Part shown: piece by piece, positions 54,709-63,430 of the stretch
Position numbering within the stretch: position 1 is the first letter of the stretch
Layout of the letters: every line of letters starts with the position of its first letter
Assembly (NCBI RefSeq): GCF_001506165.1
Contig: NZ_CP011427.1
Location: 1 to 64,000 of the forward strand
From: Pantoea vagans
Lineage (GTDB): Bacteria; Pseudomonadota; Gammaproteobacteria; Enterobacterales; Enterobacteriaceae
Direction: 5' to 3'
Length of the DNA stretch: 64,000 bases
Position numbers and translations under genes: made by a program
Notes under the pieces: generated by a model
What the model was told of the DNA's origin: nothing
The model's database searches: none
What the model saw: only the letters and a program-made list of their open reading frames with translations

Positions 54709-55626
54709 TTACGTCAAATTAAAATGCTTATCCGGCTGGTGCGGTTCCGGCAACGGAAAATCATTATTCATCGCCTTCAAATTACGTTCGATATTCACGC
54801 ACAGCGCATCCAGCGGCAGATGATTTGGCGCGGTGCCGAACGGATCTTCTAACTCCTCTGCCAGCGACTCCAGTGACAGGAAGGTGTAAGAAATAAACAC
54901 CGATACCAATGGCGTCATCAGATGCAAATCCGCCACCAGCGCGAACGGCAATAAGGTACAGAACAGATAAACCGTGCGATGCAGAATCAAGCTGTAGGCG
55001 AAAGGAATCGGTGTACCCGCCAGACGATCGCAGCCTCCCAGATAAGCCGACAGATGACTGAGATTCTCATCAATACTCTGCCAGACAATATCCGACACCA
55101 GACCTTCATCACGCCGCTGCGCCAGCCATTCACCCATGCACAACAACGTTTGAGAGGTGGGCATTGGATGGCCCAGCACCGCGTTGTGCCATTTTTCTGG
55201 CAGCAAACGCGCTAAGTCAGCCTTTGCATCAGTTTCACGTAAGCGATGTTTCAGCGCCCAACTAAAGGCCAGTTGCAGCCCGATAAATTCCTGCACCTGC
55301 GCTTCACTGATGCCGCGCAGGCATTTTATCTGGCGCAGCAATGAACGCTGGGTGATATGCATATTGCCCCACAGCGTACGGGCCTCGATAAAGCGTGCAT
55401 AGCTGGCGTTGTTGCGAAAGCCGAGGAAGATGGCGATCGATACCCCAATCAGGCTAAAGGGGGCGGTAGTGAGGTGAATGCCGAAGGTGGAGTACCACGG
55501 ATAGCCGATGATGGCGGCCACCGACATCAGTAAGTTGAGCGACAGGCGAAAGACAATGCTACTCAGCACCGAGCCGTGCCAGTCAAACAGCCGGAGGAAC
55601 CAGTGTTGATGAGGACGTACGATCAT
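54709..55626 (-). CDS. yneE: Bestrophin-family anion channel YneE
   Basis: Inner-membrane protein of 305 residues (E. coli YneE 304), bestrophin homologue. The start at 55626, MIVRPHQHWFLRLFDWHGSVLS, agrees with YneE; an upstream reading of 24 more codons is not conserved. FSLIGVSIAIFLGFRNNASYARFIEARTLWG, IPFAYSLILHRTVYLFC and SLAEELEDPFGTAPNHLPLDALC are the bestrophin hallmarks. Probably a homopentameric ion channel. Confidence 0.94.
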   Translation of the reverse strand: MIVRPHQHWFLRLFDWHGSVLSSIVFRLSLNLLMSVAAIIGYPWYSTFGIHLTTAPFSLIGVSIAIFLGFRNNASYARFIEARTLWGNMHITQRSLLRQIKCLRGISEAQVQEFIGLQLAFSWALKHRLRETDAKADLARLLPEKWHNAVLGHPMPTSQTLLCMGEWLAQRRDEGLVSDIVWQSIDENLSHLSAYLGGCDRLAGTPIPFAYSLILHRTVYLFCTLLPFALVADLHLMTPLVSVFISYTFLSLESLAEELEDPFGTAPNHLPLDALCVNIERNLKAMNNDFPLPEPHQPDKHFNLT

Positions 55627-55880
55627 TTTTGCGATGGTGTTTTTTATGATTTTGTCTGCACAGGTTACGCCCGTTTTTGCCGTCGAGGCAATGTGCATAT
55701 CGGGTATTTTTACGCTAAAAATGGCGTGTTTATGGTGTATTTATTCTTGTAAATCAACCTTCTAAAAACAGTTTGAACAAGTTGTAAAATTCTTTGCGTT
55801 ATCTCTTCCTCGACCCTTTCTCTAAAGTTTATTCCAGCAGCACAACACACAAATTTAACGATACCTTTGAGGAATAAATC

Positions 55881-56522
55881 ATGTCTAAACTCGACCTGCT
55901 CGACCCACAGAACTCAACTCTGATCTTCATCGACCATCAACCGCAGATGTCTTTTGGTGTCGCTAACATTGATCGCCAGCAGCTCAAAAATAACACCGTT
56001 GCCCTGGCCAAAGCGGGCAAGATTTTCGACGTGCCGGTGATTTATACCTCCGTAGAAACCGAAAGCTTCAGCGGCTACATCTGGCCAGAACTGCTGGCGG
56101 TGCACCCGGAATCGAAACCGATTGAGCGTACTTCTATGAACTCATGGGAAGATGCCAAATTCGTTGAGGCGGTGAAGAAAACCGGTCGCAAGAAGCTGAT
56201 TATCTCCGCGCTCTGGACCGAAGTGTGCCTGACCTTCCCGGCCCTGATGGCGCTGAAAGAGGGCTACGAAGTTTACGTAGTGACCGATACTTCTGGCGGC
56301 ACCAGCGTCGATGCCCACGAACGTTCTGTGCAGCGTATGGTGCAGGCGGGTGCAGTGCCAGTGACCTGGCAGCAAGTGCTGCTGGAGTACCAGCGCGACT
56401 GGTCACGTAAAGAGACCTACGACGCAGTGATGGATCTGGTGCGCGAACACAGCGGTGCTTACGGCATGGGCGTGGATTACGCTTACACCATGGTGCACAA
56501 AGCGCCACAGCGTCAGGCTTGA
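55881..56522 (+). CDS. Isochorismatase-fold cysteine hydrolase (YcaC-like)
   Basis: Hydrolase of 213 residues. The triad is visible: Asp in FIDHQPQM (residue 18), Lys in the KKLIISALWTEVCL region and Cys116. The cis-peptide pattern precedes TEVCL. The closest E. coli protein by eye is YcaC, of unknown substrate. GAGGAATAA lies before the ATG. It converges with a LysR gene. Confidence 0.9.
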   Translation: MSKLDLLDPQNSTLIFIDHQPQMSFGVANIDRQQLKNNTVALAKAGKIFDVPVIYTSVETESFSGYIWPELLAVHPESKPIERTSMNSWEDAKFVEAVKKTGRKKLIISALWTEVCLTFPALMALKEGYEVYVVTDTSGGTSVDAHERSVQRMVQAGAVPVTWQQVLLEYQRDWSRKETYDAVMDLVREHSGAYGMGVDYAYTMVHKAPQRQA

Positions 56523-56523
56523 G

Positions 56524-57426
56524 TCACGACCGGCGCGGCAGGCTGATTTTCAGCGCATCGATAAACAGCCGCAGCGCCATCGACTGATGCTGGTTGGGCG
56601 GGAACCACAATGCCATACCTGCCGACTGCACCCGCCAGTCGGCCAGTAGCTCGACTAACTGACCGGATTGCAGCGCTGTTTCGGCGTAAAGCGACGGCAC
56701 ATAAGCAATGCCCAATCCGCTGATGGCCGCACTGGTCATCAGCGCGTTGTTGTCCAGGGTGATAATGCCTGGCACCTCGATCTCACATCTTTCTCCTGCT
56801 TTCTCATACTCCCAGCGATAGCGTTTTCCACTGGGCAAACGATGCCGAATACACTGCTGTTGCAATAAATCCTGCGGTTGCTGCACCAACGGATGCGCAG
56901 CCAGATAGGCTGGTGAAGCGACCGTCATAAAGCTCAGCGGGCCGCCTAAATGAATCGCCACCATATCCTGCGGCACATCTTCCACTAAGCGAATGCCGGC
57001 ATCGAATCCGGCTGCGGTGATATCCACCAGTGCACCTTGGGCGGCGAAGTCGAGCTGGATGTTGGGATAGTCACGGCTGAAATTGGGCACCACTTTTTCC
57101 AGCAGGATACTGATTGCCGCATCGCTGGCGCTGATGCGCAATATGCCCGCATGCTGCTGGCGGCGCGCGCTGACATCATGCAGTACCTCATCCATCTCAT
57201 TCAGCAGTGGGGCGAGCCGATCGAGTAACTGTTGCCCGGCATCGGTGAGCGACACGCTACGCGTGGTGCGTTGAAACAGCTGCACCCCAAGGTTGTGTTC
57301 CAGCGTTTTCACCAGATGGCTAAGTGAAGAGCGTTTCAGGCCAAGCATCTCAGCGGCACGGCGAAAGCTGCGCTGTTCACCCAGCGTTTTAATGGCCTGC
57401 AGTTCATGCCAGGAGGGTCTTCTCAT
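56524..57426 (-). CDS. LysR-type regulator
   Basis: Regulator of 300 residues. It starts MRRPSWHELQAIKTLGEQRSF; the helix-turn-helix is AAEMLGLKRSSLSHLVKTLE; the effector domain is of the AphB/DsdC-like group (GILRISASDAAISILLEKVV). It is divergent from the SDR gene at 57522, with 95 bases between, and likely controls it. Confidence 0.92.
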   Translation of the reverse strand: MRRPSWHELQAIKTLGEQRSFRRAAEMLGLKRSSLSHLVKTLEHNLGVQLFQRTTRSVSLTDAGQQLLDRLAPLLNEMDEVLHDVSARRQQHAGILRISASDAAISILLEKVVPNFSRDYPNIQLDFAAQGALVDITAAGFDAGIRLVEDVPQDMVAIHLGGPLSFMTVASPAYLAAHPLVQQPQDLLQQQCIRHRLPSGKRYRWEYEKAGERCEIEVPGIITLDNNALMTSAAISGLGIAYVPSLYAETALQSGQLVELLADWRVQSAGMALWFPPNQHQSMALRLFIDALKISLPRRS

Positions 57427-57521
57427 TGGTGGTTTTTCCTCACCAGGTCATGCGCGATTGGGGAGATTATGACCACCAGTAAAGCGATCTACTATCAGGT
57501 TTTCAATAAGAGGAGGTCAAA

Positions 57522-58349
57522 ATGAAAACCTGGTTAATCACTGGTGCCAGCAGCGGGCTGGGCCGTTTAATGAGTGAAGATCTGTTGGCGCGCGGCGATC
57601 GCGTGCTGGCCTGCGTGCGCCGCACCGCTGCAATGGCGGATCTGCAGGCGCGATATGGCGAGCAGTTACAGGTCATCTCGCTGGACCTGGCTAACACCGC
57701 CAGCATCGCGCCGGCGGTTGCTCAAGCCTTTGCACAAGTGGAGCGCGTTGACGTGGTGGTGAGTAATGCCGCCTACGGTTTGTTTGGCGCGGCGGAAGAG
57801 CTGAGTGATGCGCAGATTGATCGCCAGATCGCCACCAATCTCACCGGCTCCATTCAGTTGATTCGCGCGGTAATTCCGCTGCTGCGCCAGCAGGGCGGAG
57901 GACGCATCGCGCAGGTTTCTTCTGAAGGTGGGCAGGTGGCTTATCCTAACTTCAGTTTGTATCACGCCAGCAAATGGGGCATCGAAGGCTTTGTTGAGGC
58001 GGTGCGTCAGGAGGTGGCCAGTTTTGGCATCGATTTCCTGCTGGTTGAGCCGGGTCCAACGGCGACTAACTTTGGCGCAGGGCTGGATATTGCGGATGCG
58101 CTGGAGGCTTATCACGACTCGGCGTCTGGTCAGTTGCGCCGTGCGATCTTGTCGGGCGATTTCGCTATCAAAGGGGATGCTGCAAAATCGGTGACCGCGA
58201 TGATCGCCACGCTGGATCAAGCAGACATGCCACTGCGTTTAGCCCTTGGCAGCACGGCTTACGACAACATCGAAGCGGCGCTGGAGCGTCGGTTGGCGGA
58301 GCTGCGCGCGCAAAAAGCGATCGCCTATGGCGCGGATGTTTCGAGTTAA
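57522..58349 (+). CDS. Short-chain dehydrogenase/reductase
   Basis: Oxidoreductase of 275 residues. The cofactor motif is ITGASSGLGRLMSEDL (residues 6-21), followed by SNAAYGLFG (NAA-x-G variant of NNAG) and the catalytic Ser (QVSSEGGQ) with Tyr-x-x-x-Lys (YHASKWG). AGGAGG lies upstream. Ends near IAYGADVSS. It is controlled, by position, by the divergent LysR protein; an alcohol dehydrogenase gene follows after a REPIN element. Confidence 0.93.
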   Translation: MKTWLITGASSGLGRLMSEDLLARGDRVLACVRRTAAMADLQARYGEQLQVISLDLANTASIAPAVAQAFAQVERVDVVVSNAAYGLFGAAEELSDAQIDRQIATNLTGSIQLIRAVIPLLRQQGGGRIAQVSSEGGQVAYPNFSLYHASKWGIEGFVEAVRQEVASFGIDFLLVEPGPTATNFGAGLDIADALEAYHDSASGQLRRAILSGDFAIKGDAAKSVTAMIATLDQADMPLRLALGSTAYDNIEAALERRLAELRAQKAIAYGADVSS

Positions 58350-58438
58350 CACGCCGAGGCGCAAACCGCACATTGTAGCAGGCAAGGAGCGGGCATCACT
58401 GCCACACTAAGCACACAGTTTAAAGGCCTGCACGAAAA

Positions 58439-58497
58439 GTAGCGGCGCAATTTATTGCGCGTTTTTTTAAACCCAGCGCGATAAATCGCGCCGCTAC
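58439..58497. repeat. REPIN-like element, second subtype
   Basis: GTAGCGGCGCAATTTATTGC at the left; GCGCGATAAATCGCGCCGC plus TAC at the right. The two ends can pair over the full length. Same subtype as 15945-16018. Confidence 0.83.
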
Positions 58498-58548
58498 AAC
58501 AACGGTGCGAAGTCAGTTATGCGTGCTTCAATAAGGAGAACAGCAACC

Positions 58549-59565
58549 ATGCAAGCGATGATCCTCAAACAACCTGGCGGCTTAGATCAGCTGAAACTCA
58601 CCGATCTGCCCGATCCCGGCAGACCGGGTGCTGGCGAGATCCGTGTAGCGATCCACGCGACCTCACTCAATTTCCACGATCTGCTGGTGGCTAACGGATC
58701 GATCCCTACTGCGCAAGATCGCATCATGATGGCGGACGGTGCGGGCGTGGTGGAAGAAGTCGGCGCAGGCGTCACCGAATTTAAGCCTGGCGACCACGTG
58801 GTTTCCTGCTTCTTTCCGCAGTGGCAAGACGGTTTGCCTTTCGCACAGGTTGGCAATTTTGCCCAGACGCCGGGCGATGGCGCTGAGGGCTTTGCGGCGG
58901 AAGTGGTGGTGCGTTCGGCTCAGCACTTCACCCTGGCACCCCGTGGCTGGCGGCATGCGGAAGCGGCAACCATCACCACCTCCGGCCTGACGGCATGGCG
59001 CGCGCTGGTGGGTGATGCACAGATCAAAGCAGGGGACACCATCGTGACGCTGGGCACTGGCGGTGTGTCGATTACCGCACTGCAAATCGCGAAGGCGATG
59101 GGCGCACGCGTAATCGTCACCTCCTCTTCAGATGAGAAGCTGGCGAGGGCGCAAGAGTTGGGTGCTGATGCAGGTATCAACTATCGCAGCACACCGGAGT
59201 GGGGCAAAGCCGTGCAACAACTCACTGACGGCAGAGGGGCGGATGCGGTGATTGAGCTCGGCGGACCGGGCACCATGGCGCAGTCGATTGAGGCAGTGCG
59301 CGTGGGTGGCCATATTGCTTTGATTGGGGTGTTAACCGGATTCGAAGGTTCCGTGCCGACCGCACAACTGATGGCGAAACAGGCGCGTATCCAGGGGTTG
59401 ATTGTCGGACATCGCCGCCAGCAGCAGGACTTTGTGCGGGCTCTGGAACAAACCGGTATTCGCCCGGTGATCAGCGACAGCTACGGTGCGTTGGGTGAAT
59501 TGCCTGCGGCCTTCCAGCATCAGCAAGCTGCGGGTCACTTCGGCAAAATTACCGTCGAGTGGTAA
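58549..59565 (+). CDS. NAD(P)-dependent alcohol dehydrogenase / quinone oxidoreductase-like
   Basis: Medium-chain dehydrogenase of 338 residues from ATG 58549 (AAGGAGAA upstream). It lacks the zinc-ligand cysteines: position GICGTD of zinc enzymes is SLNFHDLL here, a pattern of the quinone-reductase branch. The cofactor motif is TLGTGGVSITALQIAKAMG and VVEEVGAGVTEFKPGDHVV lies in the catalytic domain. Substrate unknown. Confidence 0.9.
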   Translation: MQAMILKQPGGLDQLKLTDLPDPGRPGAGEIRVAIHATSLNFHDLLVANGSIPTAQDRIMMADGAGVVEEVGAGVTEFKPGDHVVSCFFPQWQDGLPFAQVGNFAQTPGDGAEGFAAEVVVRSAQHFTLAPRGWRHAEAATITTSGLTAWRALVGDAQIKAGDTIVTLGTGGVSITALQIAKAMGARVIVTSSSDEKLARAQELGADAGINYRSTPEWGKAVQQLTDGRGADAVIELGGPGTMAQSIEAVRVGGHIALIGVLTGFEGSVPTAQLMAKQARIQGLIVGHRRQQQDFVRALEQTGIRPVISDSYGALGELPAAFQHQQAAGHFGKITVEW

Positions 59566-59573
59566 CCCGTGTC

Positions 59574-59600
59574 GCCTGTTTCCTCTTGGAGGAAACAGGC
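59574..59600. terminator. Perfect 12-bp hairpin between converging genes
   Basis: GCCTGTTTCCTC and GAGGAAACAGGC are exact inverted copies around TTG. No strong T-run follows, but position between two converging genes suggests a two-way terminator. Confidence 0.6.
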
Positions 59601-59609
59601 TTCAACACA

Positions 59610-60389
59610 TCAGTAGTAATCACCGTGGCGGTAATCCCATGATGGGAAGATATCTGACAGCAGCGCCATGATTTTATCGACATCCAGACCTTTGCGGATC
59701 AGAACCGGGCACGGCGTGATTTTGCGTTCACCGTTTTGTTGCGGGATCAGGCGGCCTTCGCTATCCACCATCGACACCATCACGCCTTGTTCGTAGCGCA
59801 CTTTATTGGCGTCGTTAGGCTGAATCGATTTCACGTAATCATTGGCTTCGATAATTAAATCAGCACGCGATGCAATACGCTCACCAATCCCCTCAACTAA
59901 ACCACGGTTACCCTGACCCGATGGATTGGCTGAACTGGCGAAAGAGAATTTCCCGTGATCTTCCCACAGCGCTTTCGCAATATTTTCACCGGGACGACCA
60001 AATTTAATCACGAAGCAGCTGGTCTGGCGTCCGTCCATCATCAGCTCTTTTGAGCCATCATCCGGAATACGCGAAAGCGCATCTTCGCGCCACGGTAAAA
60101 TACAGCCCAGTAAAATATCTTGATCCCAATGTTGCTGATAAAGCTGATCAATTTCTGGCGTTAATTGCGCCAGTGAACGCAGTTGTTCCAGTGAGCCGCA
60201 CAGCACCACGCCAGGCTTGTTGCGCTTGCGCTGCTTGGCTTCAAACTTGCGCTCCAGCCCGGCTTTATCGGAGGTCATAATGATGTAACCCACCTTGGTT
60301 GGGCTCACAATCATGCCACCGTCCTGTGACAAAATCTCGATGGCTTCAGGCTGTAACCCGCCATTCCAGGTTATTTGTTTACCGCTCAT
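59610..60389 (-). CDS. Stand-alone YrdC/Sua5-like domain protein
   Basis: A protein of 259 residues consisting mainly of one YrdC domain. The substrate-binding motif is SPTKVGYIIM (PTDTVYGL in TsaC), then KQRKRNKPG (the K-R-x-x-K-P motif) and FSFASSANPSGQG. These are the positions that bind threonine, bicarbonate and ATP in TsaC/Sua5. The Sua5 C-terminal domain is absent. The host should have its own tsaC elsewhere, so this may carbamoylate or adenylate another molecule. It lies downstream of a gate-domain membrane protein on the same strand. Confidence 0.8.
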   Translation of the reverse strand: MSGKQITWNGGLQPEAIEILSQDGGMIVSPTKVGYIIMTSDKAGLERKFEAKQRKRNKPGVVLCGSLEQLRSLAQLTPEIDQLYQQHWDQDILLGCILPWREDALSRIPDDGSKELMMDGRQTSCFVIKFGRPGENIAKALWEDHGKFSFASSANPSGQGNRGLVEGIGERIASRADLIIEANDYVKSIQPNDANKVRYEQGVMVSMVDSEGRLIPQQNGERKITPCPVLIRKGLDVDKIMALLSDIFPSWDYRHGDYY

Positions 60390-60614
60390 GGATCTACCCT
60401 ATCTGCGTATCAATAGTGAATATGCAGGACGATTACCTGCAATGAAATTAAGGTATTAATTAACCCTTTAATGGATCTGGATTAATTATTTTTGGAAAGC
60501 CATGCTGGGGATAATAGTACGATAATTAAAAGTTTTGCAACTGATGAAAATAACGATGGAATGTATAGGGTTAATTTTAAATAACGCCTGAAAACTGTAG
60601 TGTTATTTAAAATT

Positions 60615-60641
60615 TGGCGCTGAAAAGCCTTTTCAGCGCCA
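60615..60641 (-). terminator. Hairpin after the gate-domain gene
   Basis: TGGCGCTGAAAA and TTTTCAGCGCCA pair perfectly around GCC. On the reverse strand it follows the gate-domain stop by 8 bases and is followed by AAATTTTAAAT. It probably ends that transcript, separating it from the YrdC-like gene. The 230 bases beyond it up to the YrdC-like start are AT-rich and hold no gene. Confidence 0.6.
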
Positions 60642-60648
60642 GGGATAA

Positions 60649-61581
60649 TTAAAACAGCATGGCGTGCGCCACACCGCGCAGTGCGATACCGAGGATGATA
60701 CCCGGCACCGCGAAGCGGAACAGGCGAGGGAAACGGCTCGATAGCCCAAGGAAGATGCCAATGCCGGGCAGGTCAAAAGTCTGAATCAGCAAACCGGCCG
60801 ACGCATTGATGTTGTGGGCGCTGTACAGACCTTTCTCCACCAATCCCGCTACCACGCCGTAGTAGGCGGTACCCCCTGCCAGACATTTGGTCAGCGCGGG
60901 CAATATGTAGACTTCGGAGATGTTGAGTTTATCCAGCAGCGGTGAGACCAGACGCGTGAGCATTTCAATGCCGCCGGATTCTTTCAAAATGCCCACCACG
61001 GACAGCGAGAGAATCAACATCGGCAGCGAGCCCAGCGCCAGACGGATGGCATCGGCGCCTGAGCTGTTGATAATCGCAATCAGCCCCATTTTGCTTTCGT
61101 TGTTGGCGACCGCTTCGTCTTCATTCAACAGTGCGGCATCGGAGAGCTTGCGACCAAAGCAGTGATAGGTCGCCGCTGCTGCCAGCACACCGCCACAGAT
61201 GGAGATCAGCAGTGCCGCGCTCCAGTTCAGTCCTGCGGGTATCAACGGATAAAAGGCGTTGGCCTGACCCATGGCGAACAGCATGGCTAGCGTCGCCGCC
61301 ATATGACGATCCGAGGTGCCGCGTTTTTCCATAATCGCTAATGCCGCCAGCGGTGCCGCGAAGCTGACGAAATTAAGCTGAATTAAGGCAAATAATGCCA
61401 GCCCGGTAATACCTAACGGTTTTAATAACGGCGTGGAATGACGTACGACAAAATCCAGTACGCCTTTCACTTCCAGATATTTCATGATGAATAACATCAC
61501 CACCATGATCGGAATAAGCGTATACAGTGCAACATCCACGGAAGCTTTGCCCGCGGACATAATAATAGTGATGATATTCAT
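60649..61581 (-). CDS. Nucleoside-recognition (gate) domain membrane protein
   Basis: Inner-membrane protein of 310 residues with two gate-type halves and about eight to ten helices. The start at 61581 (MNIITIIMSAGKASVDVALYT) is chosen over an ATG 24 bases earlier. Features: PIMVVMLFIMKYLEVKGVLDF, GQANAFYPLIPAGLNW, ADAIRLALGSLPMLILSLSVVG and KCLAGGTAYYGVVAGLVEKG. Relatives include YjiG/YjiH and SpmAB; transported compound unknown. It is downstream of the ribitol genes, with 216 bases between. Confidence 0.85.
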   Translation of the reverse strand: MNIITIIMSAGKASVDVALYTLIPIMVVMLFIMKYLEVKGVLDFVVRHSTPLLKPLGITGLALFALIQLNFVSFAAPLAALAIMEKRGTSDRHMAATLAMLFAMGQANAFYPLIPAGLNWSAALLISICGGVLAAAATYHCFGRKLSDAALLNEDEAVANNESKMGLIAIINSSGADAIRLALGSLPMLILSLSVVGILKESGGIEMLTRLVSPLLDKLNISEVYILPALTKCLAGGTAYYGVVAGLVEKGLYSAHNINASAGLLIQTFDLPGIGIFLGLSSRFPRLFRFAVPGIILGIALRGVAHAMLF

Positions 61582-61797
61582 GCCGGTTCCCGACGCCAAA
61601 TCCACTGCTCACCCTGCGTCAACATTGTGCTCACGCTCCCCTTTCTGCCATCAAAAAACGCCAGCGCGAAGGGCGCCAGCAAAGGCTGAAATATTAGCCC
61701 GGCAGACTACGCTTGAGTAGTGAAGAAAATGGATTTTATCTTGCGGGAAATGGGAGGAATAGGTCATTGAGCGCCGGACAATTTCCGGCGCGCAATA

Positions 61798-63411
61798 TTA
61801 GTCTTCCTGCTGGCGAATATTACGCGCCGTGCTTTGCAGTAATTTAAATGCGTCATATCGGTGATGATGCAGTGCCGAAACTAATGGTTCGGGATGCCAG
61901 CTATTTTCCTGGGTGGTCATGCTTTGCATCGCTGAGGTAACGTCGCTATACAGTCCGCTGGCGGTGGCGGCCAGAATCGCTGAGCCCAGTAATACCGGTT
62001 CCGGGCACAGGGTCGATTGCACCGGAAGTTGGCAGCTGTCGGCTAACAGTTGGCGCACCAGCGGATGCTGCCCGGCACCGCCGCTGATCACGATTGAGCG
62101 GGTGACAATGCCTTTGCTGGTTTGGGCTTCAATGATCTGCCGCAGGCCATAGCCAAGGCTGCACAAGCCTGCGATATACAGCGAGATGAGACTCGCGACA
62201 TCATTATCCATGCCTAAACCGCAAATCACCGCGCGGGCATAAGGATCGCCAAAGGGGGCACGATTGCCGGCGAACTCCGGCACGATATGCAGGCCTTCCA
62301 CCAGCCGCACGGTTTCTGAGTCGCTGGGGGCGTTTTGCCGGGCCTGCTCCGCGAGATACACCGGCAGTGAGAGGCCCGCTGCATCAGCGGCCTGCTGCGC
62401 GATGACCGCAGCAGGATGCATTTCCAGCAGGCGATCGATGGCCGCGCCCGCCGCGCTTTGTCCTCCTTCGCTTAACCACAAGCCGGGCACCATCGCTGAG
62501 TAGTAAGGCCCCCACACGCCGGGCACAAAAGCTGCTTCGTGGGTCGGCGTCATGGTGCAGGATGAGGTGCCAAACACGTAAGCGAGTTTCTCTTCCGGTC
62601 GGCCATCCGCGCCCAGCGTTCCCACGCCGCCTGCATGGGCATCAATTAAGCCTGCGGCAATCGGTGTACCCACGGGTAAACCAAAATCGGCGGCGGCTTG
62701 CGTGGTCAAGCCATTACCGCAAGGCGTACCCGGTTCAACGATGCGCTGCCCAATACGGGCAAAGTTTTCCTGCGCGAATTCCGGCAGCCCGATGACATTG
62801 AAGTAGTCCGCATCCCAACGCTGCTCATGCGCCAGATAGTTCCATTTACAGGTCACCGTGCAGGAGGAGCGCGCCGTATCGCCGGTGGCGCGCCAACTGA
62901 GGTAGTCGGTGAGGTCAAAGAAGTGGGCCGCCTGCTGGAATGTCTGCGGATTGTGGGTCTTCAGCCACAGCAGTTTTGGCATCTCCATTTCCGGCGAGAT
63001 GCGGCCACCAACGTAGTCGAGTACCGGGTGTGCAGTGGCATTGATGGCGTCGGCCTGCTGTGTAGCGCGATGGTCCATCCACACGATGATATTGCGTTCG
63101 GCATCGCCCTGCGGGCTGACGGGCAGCGGATGGCCATTGTCATCGATCGCCACCAGCGAACAGGTGGCGTCAAAACCGATACCGGCTACAGTTGCGGGAT
63201 CAATGGCGGCTGTTGCGATGGCCTCACGGATGCAGTGGCTCACCGCCTGCCAAATCTCATTGGCGGATTGCTCCACCACATTACCGTGCGCCCGGAAGGT
63301 GGTGATGCGCTGTTTTGCATGTCCCAACAGATTGCCCGCCCGATCAAACACCCCGGCACGGGCACTGGCAGAACCGACATCCACACCAATCAGATATTTT
63401 TCGTTGCTCAT
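61798..63411 (-). CDS. rbtK: D-ribulokinase (FGGY family)
   Basis: FGGY-type sugar kinase of 537 residues that phosphorylates D-ribulose, the product of ribitol oxidation. It begins MSNEKYLIGVDVGSASARAGVFD, the phosphate loop of the sugar-kinase/actin fold; GIGFDATCSLVAID, WMDHRATQQADAIN, GLIDAHAGGVGTLG and VISGGAGQHPLVRQLLAD are the remaining family blocks, and the length matches FGGY pentulose kinases. GAGGTGAA lies 5 bases before the ATG. It follows rbtD after 19 bases, which fixes the substrate. Confidence 0.92.
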   Translation of the reverse strand: MSNEKYLIGVDVGSASARAGVFDRAGNLLGHAKQRITTFRAHGNVVEQSANEIWQAVSHCIREAIATAAIDPATVAGIGFDATCSLVAIDDNGHPLPVSPQGDAERNIIVWMDHRATQQADAINATAHPVLDYVGGRISPEMEMPKLLWLKTHNPQTFQQAAHFFDLTDYLSWRATGDTARSSCTVTCKWNYLAHEQRWDADYFNVIGLPEFAQENFARIGQRIVEPGTPCGNGLTTQAAADFGLPVGTPIAAGLIDAHAGGVGTLGADGRPEEKLAYVFGTSSCTMTPTHEAAFVPGVWGPYYSAMVPGLWLSEGGQSAAGAAIDRLLEMHPAAVIAQQAADAAGLSLPVYLAEQARQNAPSDSETVRLVEGLHIVPEFAGNRAPFGDPYARAVICGLGMDNDVASLISLYIAGLCSLGYGLRQIIEAQTSKGIVTRSIVISGGAGQHPLVRQLLADSCQLPVQSTLCPEPVLLGSAILAATASGLYSDVTSAMQSMTTQENSWHPEPLVSALHHHRYDAFKLLQSTARNIRQQED

Positions 63412-63430
63412 GCTGCTTCACCTCGAACGG

